The notes: a model not told the origin generated them from the sequence alone. Positions 23,470-35,985 are shown, numbered from the stretch's first letter. The stretch: DNA of 64,000 nt from Serilophus lunatus (GCA_013399895.1 VXBA01005720.1:6068-70067), one strand, 5' to 3'. A program made the numbers and translations.

Positions 23470-23615
23470 CATAGAATCTTGGAATGGTTTGGGTTGGAAG
23501 GGACCTTAAAGCTCATCCCATTGCACCCCTTGCCATGGGCAGGGACACCTCCCACTATCCCAGCTGGCTCCAAGCCCTGTCCAACCTGTTCTTCACCTCA
23601 TTTATGGATCACTCC
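23470..23615 (-). mobile_element. CR1 3'-end fragment
   Basis: The tail lies at the left as the complement of ATAGAATCTTGGAATGGTTT and GGGTTGGAAGGGACCTTAAA. It is followed by GGCAGGGACACCTCCCACTA and GGCTCCAAGCCCTGTCCAAC. About 145 bp are preserved before the similarity is lost. Confidence 0.83.
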
Positions 23616-25302
23616 TGGATTTCCTGCTTCAAACTCAAGGATCTGAAGGATCTCAGACATGCTGCCAGCAGCAATAGTGGCTCTTTTTGTCCTTGAAGTA
23701 TTTTCCAGTGATCATAAACTCCAGGAATCAGCAGAGCCCAGGGATGATCCACCTGCTTGGCTTCACCTGGTAGGACCCAGCCAGTTCTAGTGAAGGTCTT
23801 GCAAACCCAAAACCCAACCTAAGGGCAGAATCCACCTCAAAACTCGGAGATAGTCAAGTTTCTTCTGATTTTTAGTGAGAAAGACAAGCTGGGGAGAATC
23901 CAGTGAAAACAATGGATCAGCTCCATGACTGTTGGCTTCCACAGGCTGACACCTCTCAGCACGAGGCTGCTTAAATTTCCCTGTGAGAACTCCAGGCTTT
24001 GATGGGAGGAGGATGGGAGATGGGCAGAGCTGCCTCCAAGGCTTGCTTCCATCAAAAGTTCAGGTCTGGCCTGGGAGAGCGAGTTTTATTTTTATTTTTC
24101 TATTTTTCTGAAGTTAAATAAACCTCCCTGTGCAGAATAAGCCCTGGATAATCATAACAAACGGAAGGGCATCCAAGGAACTGCTGGAGGTTTTATTTTC
24201 CATTAACCACACTGTCACTTCTGAAGTGCTTCTGATTTATCTGGGGCTTGTTAACCACTCAAATGCCCTTTTTCTGACCTGATCCTACATCACATCAAAG
24301 TTTCATGGCAGTAATTTATGAGGATAATTACAGCTCTGCATGTAAAGTTCTGGAGCACCATTTTTCCTGGGGATGGGGAGCCTCGTTGGGTGTTCCCAGG
24401 AATTACAAATTCAAGGGTTGAGGTCTTGGCACTGGACATCTCTGGGCAGCTGGAAGTTGAGTGTGGAGCTCTGAGGAGAGTTGGTGAATCCACCTCTTGG
24501 GATGTTCTTCCTCCTTTGTTTGATCTGGAGGGTGGAATTTTGAGTCCAAATCCCTGGATTTTGGGTGCTTTGCACCAGGAATGTTTGAGCAGAAGTCCTC
24601 TGCACTTTGAGTCAGGTTAAAGGGCCTTGATCTTCTGTGTTTTTAATCAGCCAGAGGATTGGAAAAGCTCTTTGCCTGGAGAACCATGAGCAGAGCCTCC
24701 CTGTGCAGAATCCCAGCTATTTAATGGAAATGGAAGAACATTTTGGTCTTCCTGCCTGTTTTTATCTGAACATTTTATTTGGCCACGTATTAAAAATCCC
24801 TTGACTTGACCAATAAACTCAAGGTTTTCCTTCAGGACACGTATCCTATTGTTCTCCCATCTCCTCTTGCTGGAAGGAGGTGGGATGATGTGTGGGGTTA
24901 TTTTTTTCCCCCTTCTTTCAAGTTGTCTTCTTAAGGGTATTTATTTGACTGTTTGATGCTACTGAGGCTAAATCTTGTTGAATGTATTTTTGCTGGCAGA
25001 GGCCTTTTGAAGCCTCTGTGGTTCTTCCCAAATGTCTATTTGAAGTTTATTGCATTTCTTTTTTTGTGTCCAGTCCATGGAGAAAGGCTGGTACAAGTGT
25101 TGGCGTTGGGTGATGGAGGGGGAGCCAGAGGTCAAGTTTCATCTTCCTCTAAGTGCCAAACTCCTTGATCTCTGGAGCAGGGAACAAACTCCATGAATGG
25201 AGCTGTCTGTGGATTTTTTTTTCTTGAAGTTCCTTTGTCCAAAAATGTCATTTCCTTGATATTATTTGTGGGAATGCACCAGGTCAAGCAGACTTGTGGA
25301 TC

Positions 25303-25318
25303 AAAAAAAAAAAAAAAA
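25303..25318. repeat. Poly-A run (A16)
   Basis: A clean A16 homopolymer inside unique intronic sequence. No retrocopy body is recognisable 5' of it. Confidence 0.9.
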
Positions 25319-26019
25319 GAGGAAGTCAGTGCTTTTTGGAATTGTGCTTCTTTTTGTCTTGGCATCTTTAAATTAGGGGGAAAAAATGTGTTGTAGTTTA
25401 GAGATTTGGTGAGTAGAAATTTGCCAGTGCATTTATTTTATGAATAAGCGTGTTTGTGCAAGGGAAAAACATATGGAAATATTCCATATTTCCCTGCCTT
25501 CCTCCATTTAGTTGTGAGCAGATTTGATGGATTTATGTTAAGGAGATGAGTCATCACTGAATACTTAAAATCTATATCTTTGTGAACTTAAACTGGGACC
25601 TTCAGCATCATCTCAGCTCCAGATTTTGGGTGAAATCATTGCAAGGATGAACCTGAAGCAAAATAGCAGAACCAAGTGTGGAGTTGTGTCTCACAGATCA
25701 GGGAGCTCAGACCTTGGAGCTGCCAGCTTTCTTCCTTCCAAAGCTTGTTGGATTGTAAGGAATTCACTGCAGCAACTGGGACTACAAATATTTTGTGTTT
25801 TTATGTGATTTGTGGCATCTTTGCACAGAAGTCAAAGCTGCTGCATCTGCTGCTGCCTGAGCCCCCTGTGGGGTGCCCTGGTTTTCTGAAACCCTCCACC
25901 AGCACTTGGGGTTGCACTTTCCATGTTCCAATTCTTGATTTAAGGAGAATGTTACCTTAGCAGATATTTCTGACCTCCTCCTCGTTGCATCCACCATGTT
26001 CCCTTCCAACCCTTTGAAA

Positions 26020-26290
26020 AATTTGCTCCATTTATTTATTTTTAGTCGAGTGCAATAATTTTCTCATGGGTTTCTTTTCCGTTTCGGAGCGGGGTGAAAC
26101 CGCAGTGTTAATCCACCCTCTTCCTAGTCCTTCCTGGGAAGAGAGAGGGAGCCAAGGTACATATCCCATGTTAGTCCAAAGAGATAAGTGTCAGGATTTC
26201 AAAGCCAATTCCAGCCCTGGAATCTCCGCCGGGCTTTGGCTTTCCTGCTTTGCCTTTTGTCGCAGCTCTTGGCATCTTTGGAGGGGAGTG
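26020..26290. promoter_or_regulatory. Candidate conserved non-coding element abutting a CR1
   Basis: A T-rich, CpG-retaining stretch contains TAGTCGAGTGCAATAATTTT, CCGTTTCGGAGCGGGGTGAA, ACCGCAGTG, CTCCGCCGGG and TTGTCGCAGC. CpGs at this density are rare elsewhere in the introns outside repeats. The CR1 copy starting near 26305 follows almost directly. The function is unknown. Confidence 0.28.
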
Positions 26291-26304
26291 GGCCTGGATG
26301 CTTC

Positions 26305-26650
26305 CCAAAATGACCTGTCCTTGTTAGAGCCTGGAGAAGGGAAGGCTCTGGGGTGGCATTGTGGAGCTGACAAGAAGCATGGAGAGAGACTTGGGATAAG
26401 GGCTCGGAGGGGCAGGACACAGGGAATGGCTTCCCAGTGCCAGAGGGCAGGAGAGGTGGGATACTGGGGAAGGAATCCTTCCCTGGGAGGGTGAGCAGCC
26501 CCTGGCACAGGGTGCCCAGAGAAGCTGTGGCTGCCCCATCCCTGGCAGTGTCCAAGGGCAGGTTGGAGCCCCCTGGGACAGTGGGAGGTGTCCCTGCCCA
26601 GGGCAGGGGTGGGATGGGATGGGCTTTGATGATAATCCCTCCAGGAAAAC
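26305..26650 (+). mobile_element. CR1 LINE fragment
   Basis: The copy runs from GTTAGAGCCTGGAGAAGG through GGACACAGGGAATGGCTTCC, CAGTGCCAGAGGGCAGG and AGAAGCTGTGGCTGCCCCAT to GGGATGGGATGGGCTTTGAT. The usual CCAACCCAAACCATTC end is replaced by GATAATCCCTCCAGG, so the 3' tail is diverged or lost. Confidence 0.85.
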
Positions 26651-29204
26651 CCTGGAGTGGTGGGAAAACTGCAGGTAGCAAAGCTGGAGGAGGTGTTGGC
26701 CACTGCTCCGTGGGTGTGCCCGCTGGGAGGGAAGGAGGAAGGTCAGGGATGCTGAGCTTTGTTTTGGAAAGGGCAAAAGCCACTCCTGTCCTTGTTCAGG
26801 GGGGATTTAAGGCCTGAAGGAGGTGATTTGTTCCTAAAGGGATGTTCCTGTCCAGGGGGAGGGGGCTGCATTATCCATAGGGAGGGAGATGAGTCTGTGG
26901 ACATGATCCCACTGCACCTTCCACATCCCATATCCCAGGACATCAGCTGGGGATAAGGCTCTCCCCCAGGAGCTTCCATACCTTCATGTAAAGCTGCTCC
27001 CTCTGAGCCAGGGGTTGCCACTGGATTAAAGCACAGTGCCTAAAATAAGTGTCCAATGGTGGGATTTGGATTTCTCTGCTCTGCTTTCAGGCTCTGAGGT
27101 GGTGAAACCACAAACCCCAGACTGAGCAGCTCAGGGTTTTGGGGGAGCAGGCAGTGAGGTGGGGAGGTTTGGGATCACCTCTGCATTTATCCTTTGTTAT
27201 GGACATTTCTCATGGAGGAGATAAAGGATCATCTTCTGGTGTCTGATTCACCAAGTGCCCTGGAGCTGGGCTGGAAAACCCAGGGGATGGAGTGATGAGT
27301 AGGAAGGACAAGGAATCCCGAGTGGGATTCCTGTGGTTTCTCCAGGCAGCCTGAGCCTTTCCTCATGGATTGCTCAACCTCCCTGGAGCTGCCTCTGCCT
27401 CTGCGTGGGCAGCCTGGGCTCTGACCTGCCCCAGCCCATTCCAGGGCTGGGTGGGAAAGAGCCAAGGCAGGATTAGGTCCTGGAGCTCCAGTGTGGCTGG
27501 ATGTCACCACCCAACCTCCTGCCTTGTGCACATCTGGGCAAAGAGGCAGGAGGGCAGGGACCTGCCTGGGAGCCAGCTGCTGGTCCTGAGGGAAAAGTCA
27601 TCCTGCAGCTCCCAGGAAATAGGGGAGGGCTGTGGAAGGAGGGAGCAGAGATGTTCCCCCCCAAAAAAATAGGGAGGGGAGGAATAAACAAGCCCTAAAC
27701 AGAACAATCTGGGTGTGGGATGGGGAGGACACATCAGGAAGGATCCTCAGGGGAAAGGAGCAGTGGGAAAGGTGAGGGATGGATGGGAAAGCCATTCTTG
27801 TCCCTGGTTTTGGTTTCCTGAGGTGACTGGGGAGTGGAGAACTCTGGGCTGATTCTCTTGGGCCTCACGGGGCAAACGCTGCCAGGAGCTTTGGTTCAGT
27901 TCAACAGCCAAATTCCAGGTGTAGATTTGGGGAGGTGGTGGTGCAGTTGGATCTGCCCAGATGTGCTGGGTATCTCAGCACAGCACAGAGCTGAGAGACA
28001 CTGAAAAATTCCCATAGGGATGGGGAAGGGGGATGTCTGAGGGGATGACACAGAGCCATAGCTCTTCCCATCTCTTCTGCCCCTTGCTAAGCTTTAAAGC
28101 CCCACTTTTTGTCCTTTGTATTAAAATACCTGAATATATTGTATTCTCATTTACATGGCTTCTTAATGATATTTTTTTTTTGGGCTTGTTCAGTTTTTTT
28201 AAACTGACAGTGGCCAGGGAGAGGAGGAGGAGACCTTAAACCCTTGATTTAATGCTTTAGGACTTAAACTTTAAATTGAGCTTCAGGAAGTCCGGCTCTG
28301 GGCATTGCTGTTGGCTGGGAGGGACCCATTGTCACCCAGCTGTGCCCGAGGTGGGCACTCCCTCCACACCAGTTTCCACCCTCTGCTCATCCGAGGGCAC
28401 AGCCCAGAGATCTTTGTCCTAAAAGGCTCCAGGATTTCCAGCCTTGCTGCTGGTTGAGCCCTTGGGAGGGAGTTGGAAGGATTTCAGCTCCCAGCATGGG
28501 GGGGAGGTTCAATCCCAAGTGGCATTTGGGCTTTAAAACTTCACCCCAAATACAGGAGCAGGGATAAATCCCCATCCCTGGGGCTTTTCCATGGGCTCCT
28601 GGGGCTGGTGATCCCTTCTGGAGCTCCTTGTGTGTCGTGACAGAGCACAGCTCATCCTTACTCAGGTTTTGCAGCATCATGGGAGCCCTGCAGTGGAGCT
28701 CAGGCGGTGATTTCATCTCTTTATTTGAAAAGAAAATCTCTCAGTGCTGTTATTCCAACCTCCAGGAACAGGGAGAGCTGGGAGACCTGCACAGGGAGAA
28801 GGTACAGAGATAGTTAAGCAGGGGAATGTGGCCAAGACTTTCTGGCACACAGCATTGGGCAGTTAGAATAATTTATTGGAGTATTTTCCCATCTGTTTGT
28901 TATTATTAAATATGAAGCACTGATGTTGCACAATCTTACCTTTTGGATTTATGGCCAGAAGAAATCGATGTAGGTTTGTACCAAGTACCTTTAGCTCTGA
29001 CTTAGGGTTACAAACAGCATTTTGAAGTTCTCCTTTGTGAGTTTGAACTGAAATGAAATTAAAAAACTCCTGCCACGTGCTGCTCTTTAAGGGTCAGCAC
29101 TTTCTCTTTGGAAAACTATACTTTGCATGAATATCTTTAATTCTCTCCCACCAAAAACTCTCTCACACCAAAAACGTTGATCTCTTTTAAATGGCTCTTT
29201 AGAC

Positions 29205-29278
29205 CATCTGAGCAATCCCAAGTTTGGAACCAGATCATCTTTAAGGTCCTTCCAACCCAAACCATTCTGTGATTCTGT
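29205..29278 (+). mobile_element. CR1 3'-tail fragment
   Basis: The recognisable piece is ATCATCTTTAAGGTCCTTCC, AACCCAAACCATTCTGTGAT and TCTGTTA. Its tail is nearly consensus although only about 70 bp survive, which points to an insertion already truncated on arrival rather than to decay. Confidence 0.85.
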
Positions 29279-30404
29279 TAGAGACGAGTATTTTTTCGTT
29301 CACAACTTTAACACTTACAAATTGGCTGGTTTATGATTATTTGAGCAAATAACAGCTGCTTTAGACTTGCTCTGGGTTCTCTTCTTGCATTTCAGATGGT
29401 TTTTTAAGCAGAAGGTTTCTTTCTGTTACACCCAGGGCATTATTGGTGTGAGCACACGTGGCCTCAGGTGTTTGATAAATCACCAGGGTAAGCAGTGCTG
29501 GTGTTCAGGCTGCCTTCCCACATGGTTCCAGTTATGGAATTCCAGCCCTCAGCTTCCCTGACAGCCTGGCCATTAATGGCTGAACATTCACATCAAAGCC
29601 TGGGCAGCGATTTCTGTCCATAAAACAAAAATCAGTCTTGGAGCAACTACTTCAGAGGTGCTGCCACCCCCTTGAAACTGCAGGATTCAAGTGGTGGGAT
29701 ATTGTCCCCTGCTTTGGGGTATTGAGGACTATTTGTATGGAACCCCCCCCAAGCTGTACCTGCTATTTTGCATTTCCAGGTTGGCTTTACGTTGCTGAAT
29801 GAACACCATGGGGCACATAAATGAACTTGGATGGTCTTTGGGGGCCCTCCCAAACCGTTCTGGGACTCTCAGCCCGAGTCAATAACGCTGCAGAGCGAGG
29901 ACAGCAAAGGCAGGGATGGATTCATCTGGTTCATTTTAGGCACTGAAGTCATTTGGATTTCTTACAGGGGGTGTTGGAGTCTCGTGGTGTTGGGACACAT
30001 GTGAGGAGCTGTTCAGTATCAGTTGTCACTCTCCAGGGGGATTGTTTTTTGGTGTTTGTTTTTTTTCATGTGGTCGAATTCAGCGGTTTCTTTAAAAATG
30101 TAAAAAAGCTGCCTCTTCAAATTAGAAGCAAAAGTTCGTAATGATATGGTGGGGAATGTGCTCACAAGTGAATTTGATGTCACACTCATGGGAAAGCCAC
30201 CACCCAGGCTGCTGGTGGCGAGGAGCAGAGGAAAATCTTGCCGTGTTATCATGGAACTGCTGGGAGCTTCCAACGGGCAGCAGAACGCAGGGAATGGTCG
30301 TACTGGGGGGAAAGCATGCTGCTCTTCTTCTCCCCTCCTTTCCTTACTGGGAAAGCTCCACAGCAGGGCTGCAGAAGGGCATCCTTTGGGGTTTCCATAG
30401 GGAG

Positions 30405-30640
30405 ATGTTGGCTGGATGCCCAACCTTGGGGAAGAAAGCCAGAAAAGCCTTGGCTGGGAGGGTGGGCAGCCCCTGGCACAGGGTGCCCAGAGAAGCTGTG
30501 GCTGCCCCATCCCTGGGAGTGTCCAAGGGCAAGTTGGAGCCCCCTGGGACAGTGGGAGGTGTCCCTGCCCAGGGCAGTGGAGTGGAATTGGATGAACTTG
30601 AAGTTCCCTCCCAACCCAAACCATGCTGTGATTTATGGAG
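30405..30640 (+). mobile_element. CR1 LINE fragment
   Basis: The copy includes GGCTGGGAGGGTGGGCAGCC, CCTGGCACAGGGTGCCCAGA, GCTGTGGCTGCCCCATCCCT and GGAGCCCCCTGGGACAGTGG. The tail is TCCCTCCCAACCCAAACCAT. The central part is close to the copies at 2512, 8332 and 26305. Confidence 0.86.
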
Positions 30641-32349
30641 GGTCTGCCAGAGGGGCAAGAGAGTTTGGGGGGGTTGCAGGAGCCTCAGGACGTGTTGATT
30701 GGAGCCTTTGCCTGGCACCAAAATCCTGGGCTGTGCCAACCCCACCCTGGGCTTGGTCATCTTCTGGCCTTGATAAAGTTTAGGGGAGCAGCCCCCTTCG
30801 TGCTGCCACGTCCTTGGGGATTTGATGTTCAACCTCCAGCAAAATTCCTGCTCTGAGCGTCTCCAGAAATTAATGTGCAGTTGGTTTCAGTTTTGCAGCA
30901 CAAGCAGTAAGTGGTAAATGTTAGTTAAGAGCTTGAGGAAGTGGGGAAAGGGATGAGGATTTTAAAATGTGTGCCTGGGGGATGGGGGGAAAAGAAAGAA
31001 GCCATGCCAACAAAACTGTTGGACAATTTAAAATGAAAGATTGTGCCCTGTGAGTGTGGGTGGGGGAGGGTTCTCCTTTGTTTTTGTTGTTATTCTGTTT
31101 TGGGGTTTTTTTAATGATCTCCTGGCTGGAGGAGAGGAAATACAGGATTTAGGGTCCTTATTATTGCTCTGCTTTGTTTCAGGCTATGGGATGTAGGCAT
31201 GAATAAAAATGAGATTCTGAGGCTTAAAATATTAGTTGTTGGTGTGTCAGGAGCTTCAGGATCCCTCCACTGCTCTCCCTGGATCTGTGGGTGCTGCAAG
31301 AACTGTCCAAACCCTGGGCCAGGAATAATGAGTGCATTTAATTCCCTGGGAAGGGAAGTGGGTTTGGATGGGGCAGGAATAAGATCTGTCCCTGCTCTGG
31401 TGGCACCTGAGTTATGGTCCAAAGCCACCAAAGGACACCTGAGGGTTGGGAAACTGAGGCACTGGGATGGCCTGGGGCAGATCATGGAATTCCAGAGACT
31501 TTTAAGGAGCTTGTGGCACAAGTTTAGTCTTGCAGGTGCAATTCTGTTGTTCCTTTGCCTTGGGGAATTCAGAGGGAGAACAGCTTTGAGGGGGATGTTC
31601 TCATTTGGAGGACATGGATAGGTTTGGATTCCCTTTCTAGGATTTTCTTGATCATTCCCTTGATGCTTCTCCCATTAAATGATTCCTTGGCAGTTTTGTG
31701 GGACAGCTCAGGTCCCCTGTCCCAGGGGAATTTGGCCTTGGGAGCTGTGGCAGAGGGGACAGGTGAGCCCAGCGTGGCAGAGCAGCTCTGATGTGGAGTT
31801 GTGCCTCCTTGGAACCAGAGTGTGGCTCTTGAGGGAGTTTCCTTCCAGAAAAATGGCTTTGGAGGAATATTTTTATGTTCATTAGCCTGTAATTAAATTG
31901 GAGAGTGGGCAACAACTCTGCAAAGCAGCCGGAAAACTACGAAAAGATGTTGTTTCCAAAGTGTTGGGGAAGATGAGGCAAAGTAGAAGTAATTCTCATC
32001 CATGAAATGAGTGCGTGGTGTTTTCCAAAAAATAGTGAGGCTCAGAGCTTCCAGGAATTAGAACCTTGTTTTTCTTCAGGCAGCATTAGCAGTGATCAGT
32101 GCCATGGAAGATGTGCAGTTAATGTCACTTAAGTGTGGCTGTGTCATTAACATCACACTTGATGGAGGAGATCTTTAATTTTATTTAATGAAGTCATGAG
32201 GAACCTGCAGAACTTGTGATGGGTATCAGAGCTGAGATACAGATCTTCCCAATGAGAAAGTGAATGTCAAAACACGTATAAATTGAGCTGTTTTCCTCTA
32301 GTTTCAGTGATTTCAAGGAAAAAGAAAAGGTTACAGAGGAATTCATAGA

Positions 32350-32495
32350 AAATTCATAGAATTGTGGGATGGTTTGGGTTGGAAAGGACTTTAAAGATCC
32401 TCCGTGGGCAGGGACACCTTCCAGCATCCCAGGCTGCTCCAAGCCCTGTCCAGCCTGGCCTTGGACACTTCCAGGGATGGGGAGTCCCCACCCTC
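32350..32495 (-). mobile_element. CR1 3'-end fragment
   Basis: On the minus strand the tail is at the left: complement of CATAGAATTGTGGGATGGTT and TGGAAAGGACTTTAAAGATC. It continues with GGACACCTTCCAGCATCCCA and CTTGGACACTTCCAGGGATG. A short internal deletion joins AAGATCCTC to CGTGGGCAGG. Confidence 0.83.
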
Positions 32496-33041
32496 TGTGG
32501 TGTTAATGCTGAAACCAACCCAACATTGGACATTTCCTTGTTACTTTTGTAGTAATAAATTTTAGGTTGTTTTCCTGCCACTCGTGGTCCCTGTCCCAGT
32601 GTCCCTTTTCCAGGAGCAGTGGCCACAACCCCCCCCCCATGTTCTCTGTCTCCATGGGCCCCCCTCGCCCTCCCTGGGTGTTGTGAGACCTTCAAGATCT
32701 GACCCTTTTCAGGCACAGGGCAATAAAGGGTCTAGAAATGGGAATTGAGTGAGGAATTTCATGTGAGGGAGGCCAATATTCAGAGTCAGTCAGTGCTCAG
32801 TAGTCCATGTTCCTTGAGGGGAAGCACATCCATGGGTTGAAAATAACCTGGAGGAGTTCTGGAGGCTGGTGACAGCTGGAGAGGTGGGATTGATGGGAGG
32901 CAGCCAGGATCCTCCACTGCCACCAGCACCAACACCCACTGTGGCCAAACTGGGGGGGCCTTGGGGTCAGGCATTATCAGGTTTTGGGGTCACATCCATC
33001 TGCCTGTGCCTGGGGAGGTGGAGGGGACCCCACAACCCGCT

Positions 33042-33452
33042 TGAGTGGGGCTGGAGGGTGTCCAGGGAAGGGAAGGGAGCTGGGAAGGGGCTGAAGGAGC
33101 TGGGGGGGCTCATCCTGGAGCAAAGGAGGCTCAGGGGGCCCCTGGAATTCTGTCAGGGATTGCAGAGGAGGGGGGACCCAGGGGGGATGTCGGGCTCTGC
33201 TCCCAGGGAACAAGGGATGGGATGGGAGGGAATGGCCTCAGGCTGGGCCAGGGCAGGGACAGGAGGGGGAATTGGTGCCTGGAAAGGGGGGTCAGCCTTG
33301 GCAGGGGCTGCCCAGGGAGGGGTGGTGTCCCCATCCCTGGAGGTGCCCAAGGAATGATGGATGTGTCCCTCGGTGACAAGGTGGGGATGGGGCACAGCCT
33401 GGACTGGGCGACCTTGGAGGACTTTTCCAGCCTCACTGATTCTGGAACTGGG
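33042..33452 (+). mobile_element. CR1 LINE copy with extended 5' segment
   Basis: This about 410-bp copy reaches further 5' than most. It has AGGGTGTCCAGGGAAGGGAA, GGAGCAAAGGAGGCTCAGGG, GGCCCCTGGAATTCTGTCAG, then CTGCTCCCAGGGAACAAGGG and GGCCTCAGGCTGGGCCAGGG. It ends CTTTTCCAGCCTCACTGATT. The upstream half matches the copies at 58482 and 61400 closely. Confidence 0.88.
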
Positions 33453-33599
33453 GGTTTAAGGCTCCAGGGACATCCCCTCTCCCTGGGGGGCAGCCCAGGG
33501 CTCACCAGCCCCTTGGCCAATGGCCACCCTGTCCCCAGCCCCAAAACATCTCGTCCCACTGTGACCTGCACCAGAAGTGCCATTACTGGGTCTTCCTTC

Positions 33600-34460
33600 C
33601 CTTCACAAGTTAGATTTCGGAGTTTCTTTTAAAACCATCATAAACAGTTAAAATAACTAAACCACAGCTGTCAAAATAAATAACTCTTGCTTTGTGGGCC
33701 TTTATCTTTTTGTTTTCTTACCACTCTGGAACTTGCTTATTCCTAAAAATGGAATCCACAGCAATTCTCCAGCTGCTGGCTCAGATTAATAGGGGTGACT
33801 GTCTCTGCTTCTCCTGCCAGTGCCTGAGCTTTTCAAATTTAACAAGGAATATCCACACATGTGGTGAGGAAACATTATGAATGGCATGTTAATAAAAGCA
33901 ATTTATTTATTTAACAGAGGCAAAAAACTTAATGAGTGCCACATCTGGCTGTTTCTCCACGTAGACCTGATTTATATTTACCTCTTTTCTTAATCAGCTA
34001 AGTGCAAATTAATATTTTAATGTGTATTCTAATTGGGGATTTGCTGCTGTTGTGTTTGTGGGTTGTGATTTGAGTTTCTGACAGGGGTGGGAGTTCCTTT
34101 GCGCCTCCACTTTTCATCGAGGGAGTAAAATATTAGGACAGGCTGAGAAAAGAGCTCAAAGAAATGACCCAGGATCTTAAGCCTTGCAATTATTTCTCTC
34201 CCCTCTCTCTGTATCCTGGTGAGGACTGACGAGTAATTTGATCGTGGGGAGGAATTTCTGTGGGAGAGGGAAGAGAAAAGGCAAAATCAGGGCAACGTTT
34301 GGAGCTGCCTTGTGGCAAAAAAAGAAAAAAAATAGATAAAATTTTATGGGTTTGACACGCTGCTTAATAATTGTAGCTGTTTCTGGGGGCTGGGGGAAGA
34401 GGTCAGCATGTGAAATCTTGACATCAGGCAGCATTTTAATGAGCTTTGCTGGTCTGGTTG
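33600..34460. promoter_or_regulatory. Candidate conserved non-coding cluster, AT-rich
   Basis: About 860 bp of repeat-free sequence lies between two CR1 copies. It is rich in homeodomain-like cores (CAGATTAATAGG, GTTAATAAAAGC, CTTAATGAGTG, GCAAATTAATATTTTAATG, TCTAATTGGGG). It also keeps CpGs in TTGCGCCTCC, TCATCGAGGG, GACGAGTAATTTGATCG and GACACGCTGC. This is the longest such block in intron 3. It has no open frame of note. The regulatory role is inference. Confidence 0.33.
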
Positions 34461-34787
34461 GAACTGGAGTTTGGTGGGGGGGTGGTTCCATGTCCTCCTT
34501 CCCTTCTCTGCCTCCAGAACCCCTGAACTGTTTGGCTTCCAAGGTCTCCAGAGGACATTTGTGGCTTTATTTCCCAATGGGAAGAACAGCAGCTCCTGGG
34601 TTTTGCTGCTGCTGCTTTGGGGAGTTGTCCTTGATGTGTGGCAGCAGATTCCTTGGCAGGTTGGTCACAGGGAGAGCTGATGTGTCCTGCAGACTGATGG
34701 AGCTTCCAAACACTTCCCCACAGATCCATTTGCTGCTGCTGAAACCAGTTCTGTTGCAGTATTTCTCATTTCTTTTATTATTTTTGC

Positions 34788-35066
34788 AGGACCTGAAAGG
34801 GGGCTTAAAAGAAGGCTGGAGAGGGGCTTCTTCAGTAGGAGAAGGGGGATTGGATTTAAATGGAAAGAGAGGAGGTTTAGGTGGGATACTGGGAAGAAAT
34901 CCTTCCCTGGGAAGGTTGCCCAGAGAAGCTGTGGCTGCCCCATCCCTGGGAGTGTCCCAGGCCAGGTTGGAGCCCCCTGGGACAGTGGGAGGTGTCCCTG
35001 CCCAGGGCAGGGGGTGGGATTGGATGAGTTTAAAGTCCCTTCCACCCCAAACCATTCCATGATTTA
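34788..35066 (+). mobile_element. CR1 LINE fragment with internal deletion
   Basis: The copy starts at GGACCTGAAAGGGGGCTTAA and GGCTGGAGAGGGGCTTCTTC. It continues AAATCCTTCCCTGGGAAGGT, then jumps directly to TGCCCAGAGAAGCTGTGGCT. The segment carrying GGCACAGGG in sister copies is missing. The tail is CCTTCCACCCCAAACCATTC. Confidence 0.86.
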
Positions 35067-35762
35067 TGATTTTCAATGCACTGTATGTTACTTTATGACA
35101 TGGTTGCTGAACTGGTTAATCTCTGTATGAACAAGGAGATTTCAGGACTTGGAAGACTTGGCCCAGAGTTCAGGGTTCTGACCATCAGCATTTTGCCTGT
35201 TGGTGTGTTTGCTCATCCCTTTGTGCTGTGCAGGGTGAGAACAACTTCCTAACACAGTTGCCTTTCTGGCATCCATCCCACAATTGCCAAAAAGCTGCTG
35301 CTTCCTCCTGTGTCTCCTCAGATCTCCTTGGAATCAGCTGGGTTTTGAAAGCAGCTTTTGGATTTCCTGAGATCCACATTTGGTCTTCCTTCCTGCTGCT
35401 CCCTCTTTGTTCCTGGAGGTTAAAGCTGTGGGTGTTGAGGTCCCATTAGTCAGTTTGGTCACTTGTGAGCTCATCTTGTTGAAAAAAGGCCTGGCTTAGA
35501 TCAGCCCTGAATCACAACAGATTTACATCACCAGAGCTGTGCTGGGGTTGGTGGAGTTATGTGAGGGATGGACAGAGTGGAGAGTCTTGTCCTAAAGGAC
35601 GTGGCAATGGGATTTTTTTTATTTAAAATAGCCTCCAATCTGGACAGTGCAAATCACCTTTTAGTGCCAGGAAATTCATGTTGTAGTTGTCATGTTGTCT
35701 TCTATAAAGAGTACCCACTTGGGGATTCTGGTTTGGGGTTTTTTGAAAGTTTTTGGGTGTAA

Positions 35763-35985
35763 AACATGATGCAGGAGTTGGAAAAGACCTCCAAGACCTC
35801 CAAGGTCACTGAGTCCAAGCTGTGCCTGATCCCACCTTGTCCCCCAGCCCAGAGCACTGAGGGATGTGTCCAGTGATTCCTTGGACACCTCCAGGGATGG
35901 GGGCTCCAAATCTCCCTGGGCAGCCCCTGCCAAGGCCTGACCTCCCTTTCCAGGGGGAAATTCCTCTTTCCCTGGTAAATTCAGC
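35763..35985 (-). mobile_element. CR1 LINE fragment, third subfamily
   Basis: Read on the minus strand it shows the GGACAAGGTGGGATCAGGCA block, preceded by CAGTGCTCTGGGCTGGG. The tail side at the left is TTGGAAAAGACCTCCAAGAC in plus orientation. It is the reverse-oriented relative of the copies at 21655, 37178 and 46005. Confidence 0.84.

Noticed and set aside
16809..25318. Poly-A runs as tails of processed pseudogenes
   Set aside because: No gene-like sequence ends at these runs, and no target-site duplications are evident.
29826..29872. Possible degraded CR1 tail (GGATGGTCTTTGGGGGCCCT, then CCCAAACCGTTCTGGGACTC)
   Set aside because: The resemblance is real but short and diverged. I left it out of the element list and the strand count.
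34346..35062. 238-residue open frame on the + strand
   Set aside because: Its C-terminal third is the CR1 copy at 34788-35066 and its start lies in the AT-rich candidate block. It has no protein similarity.
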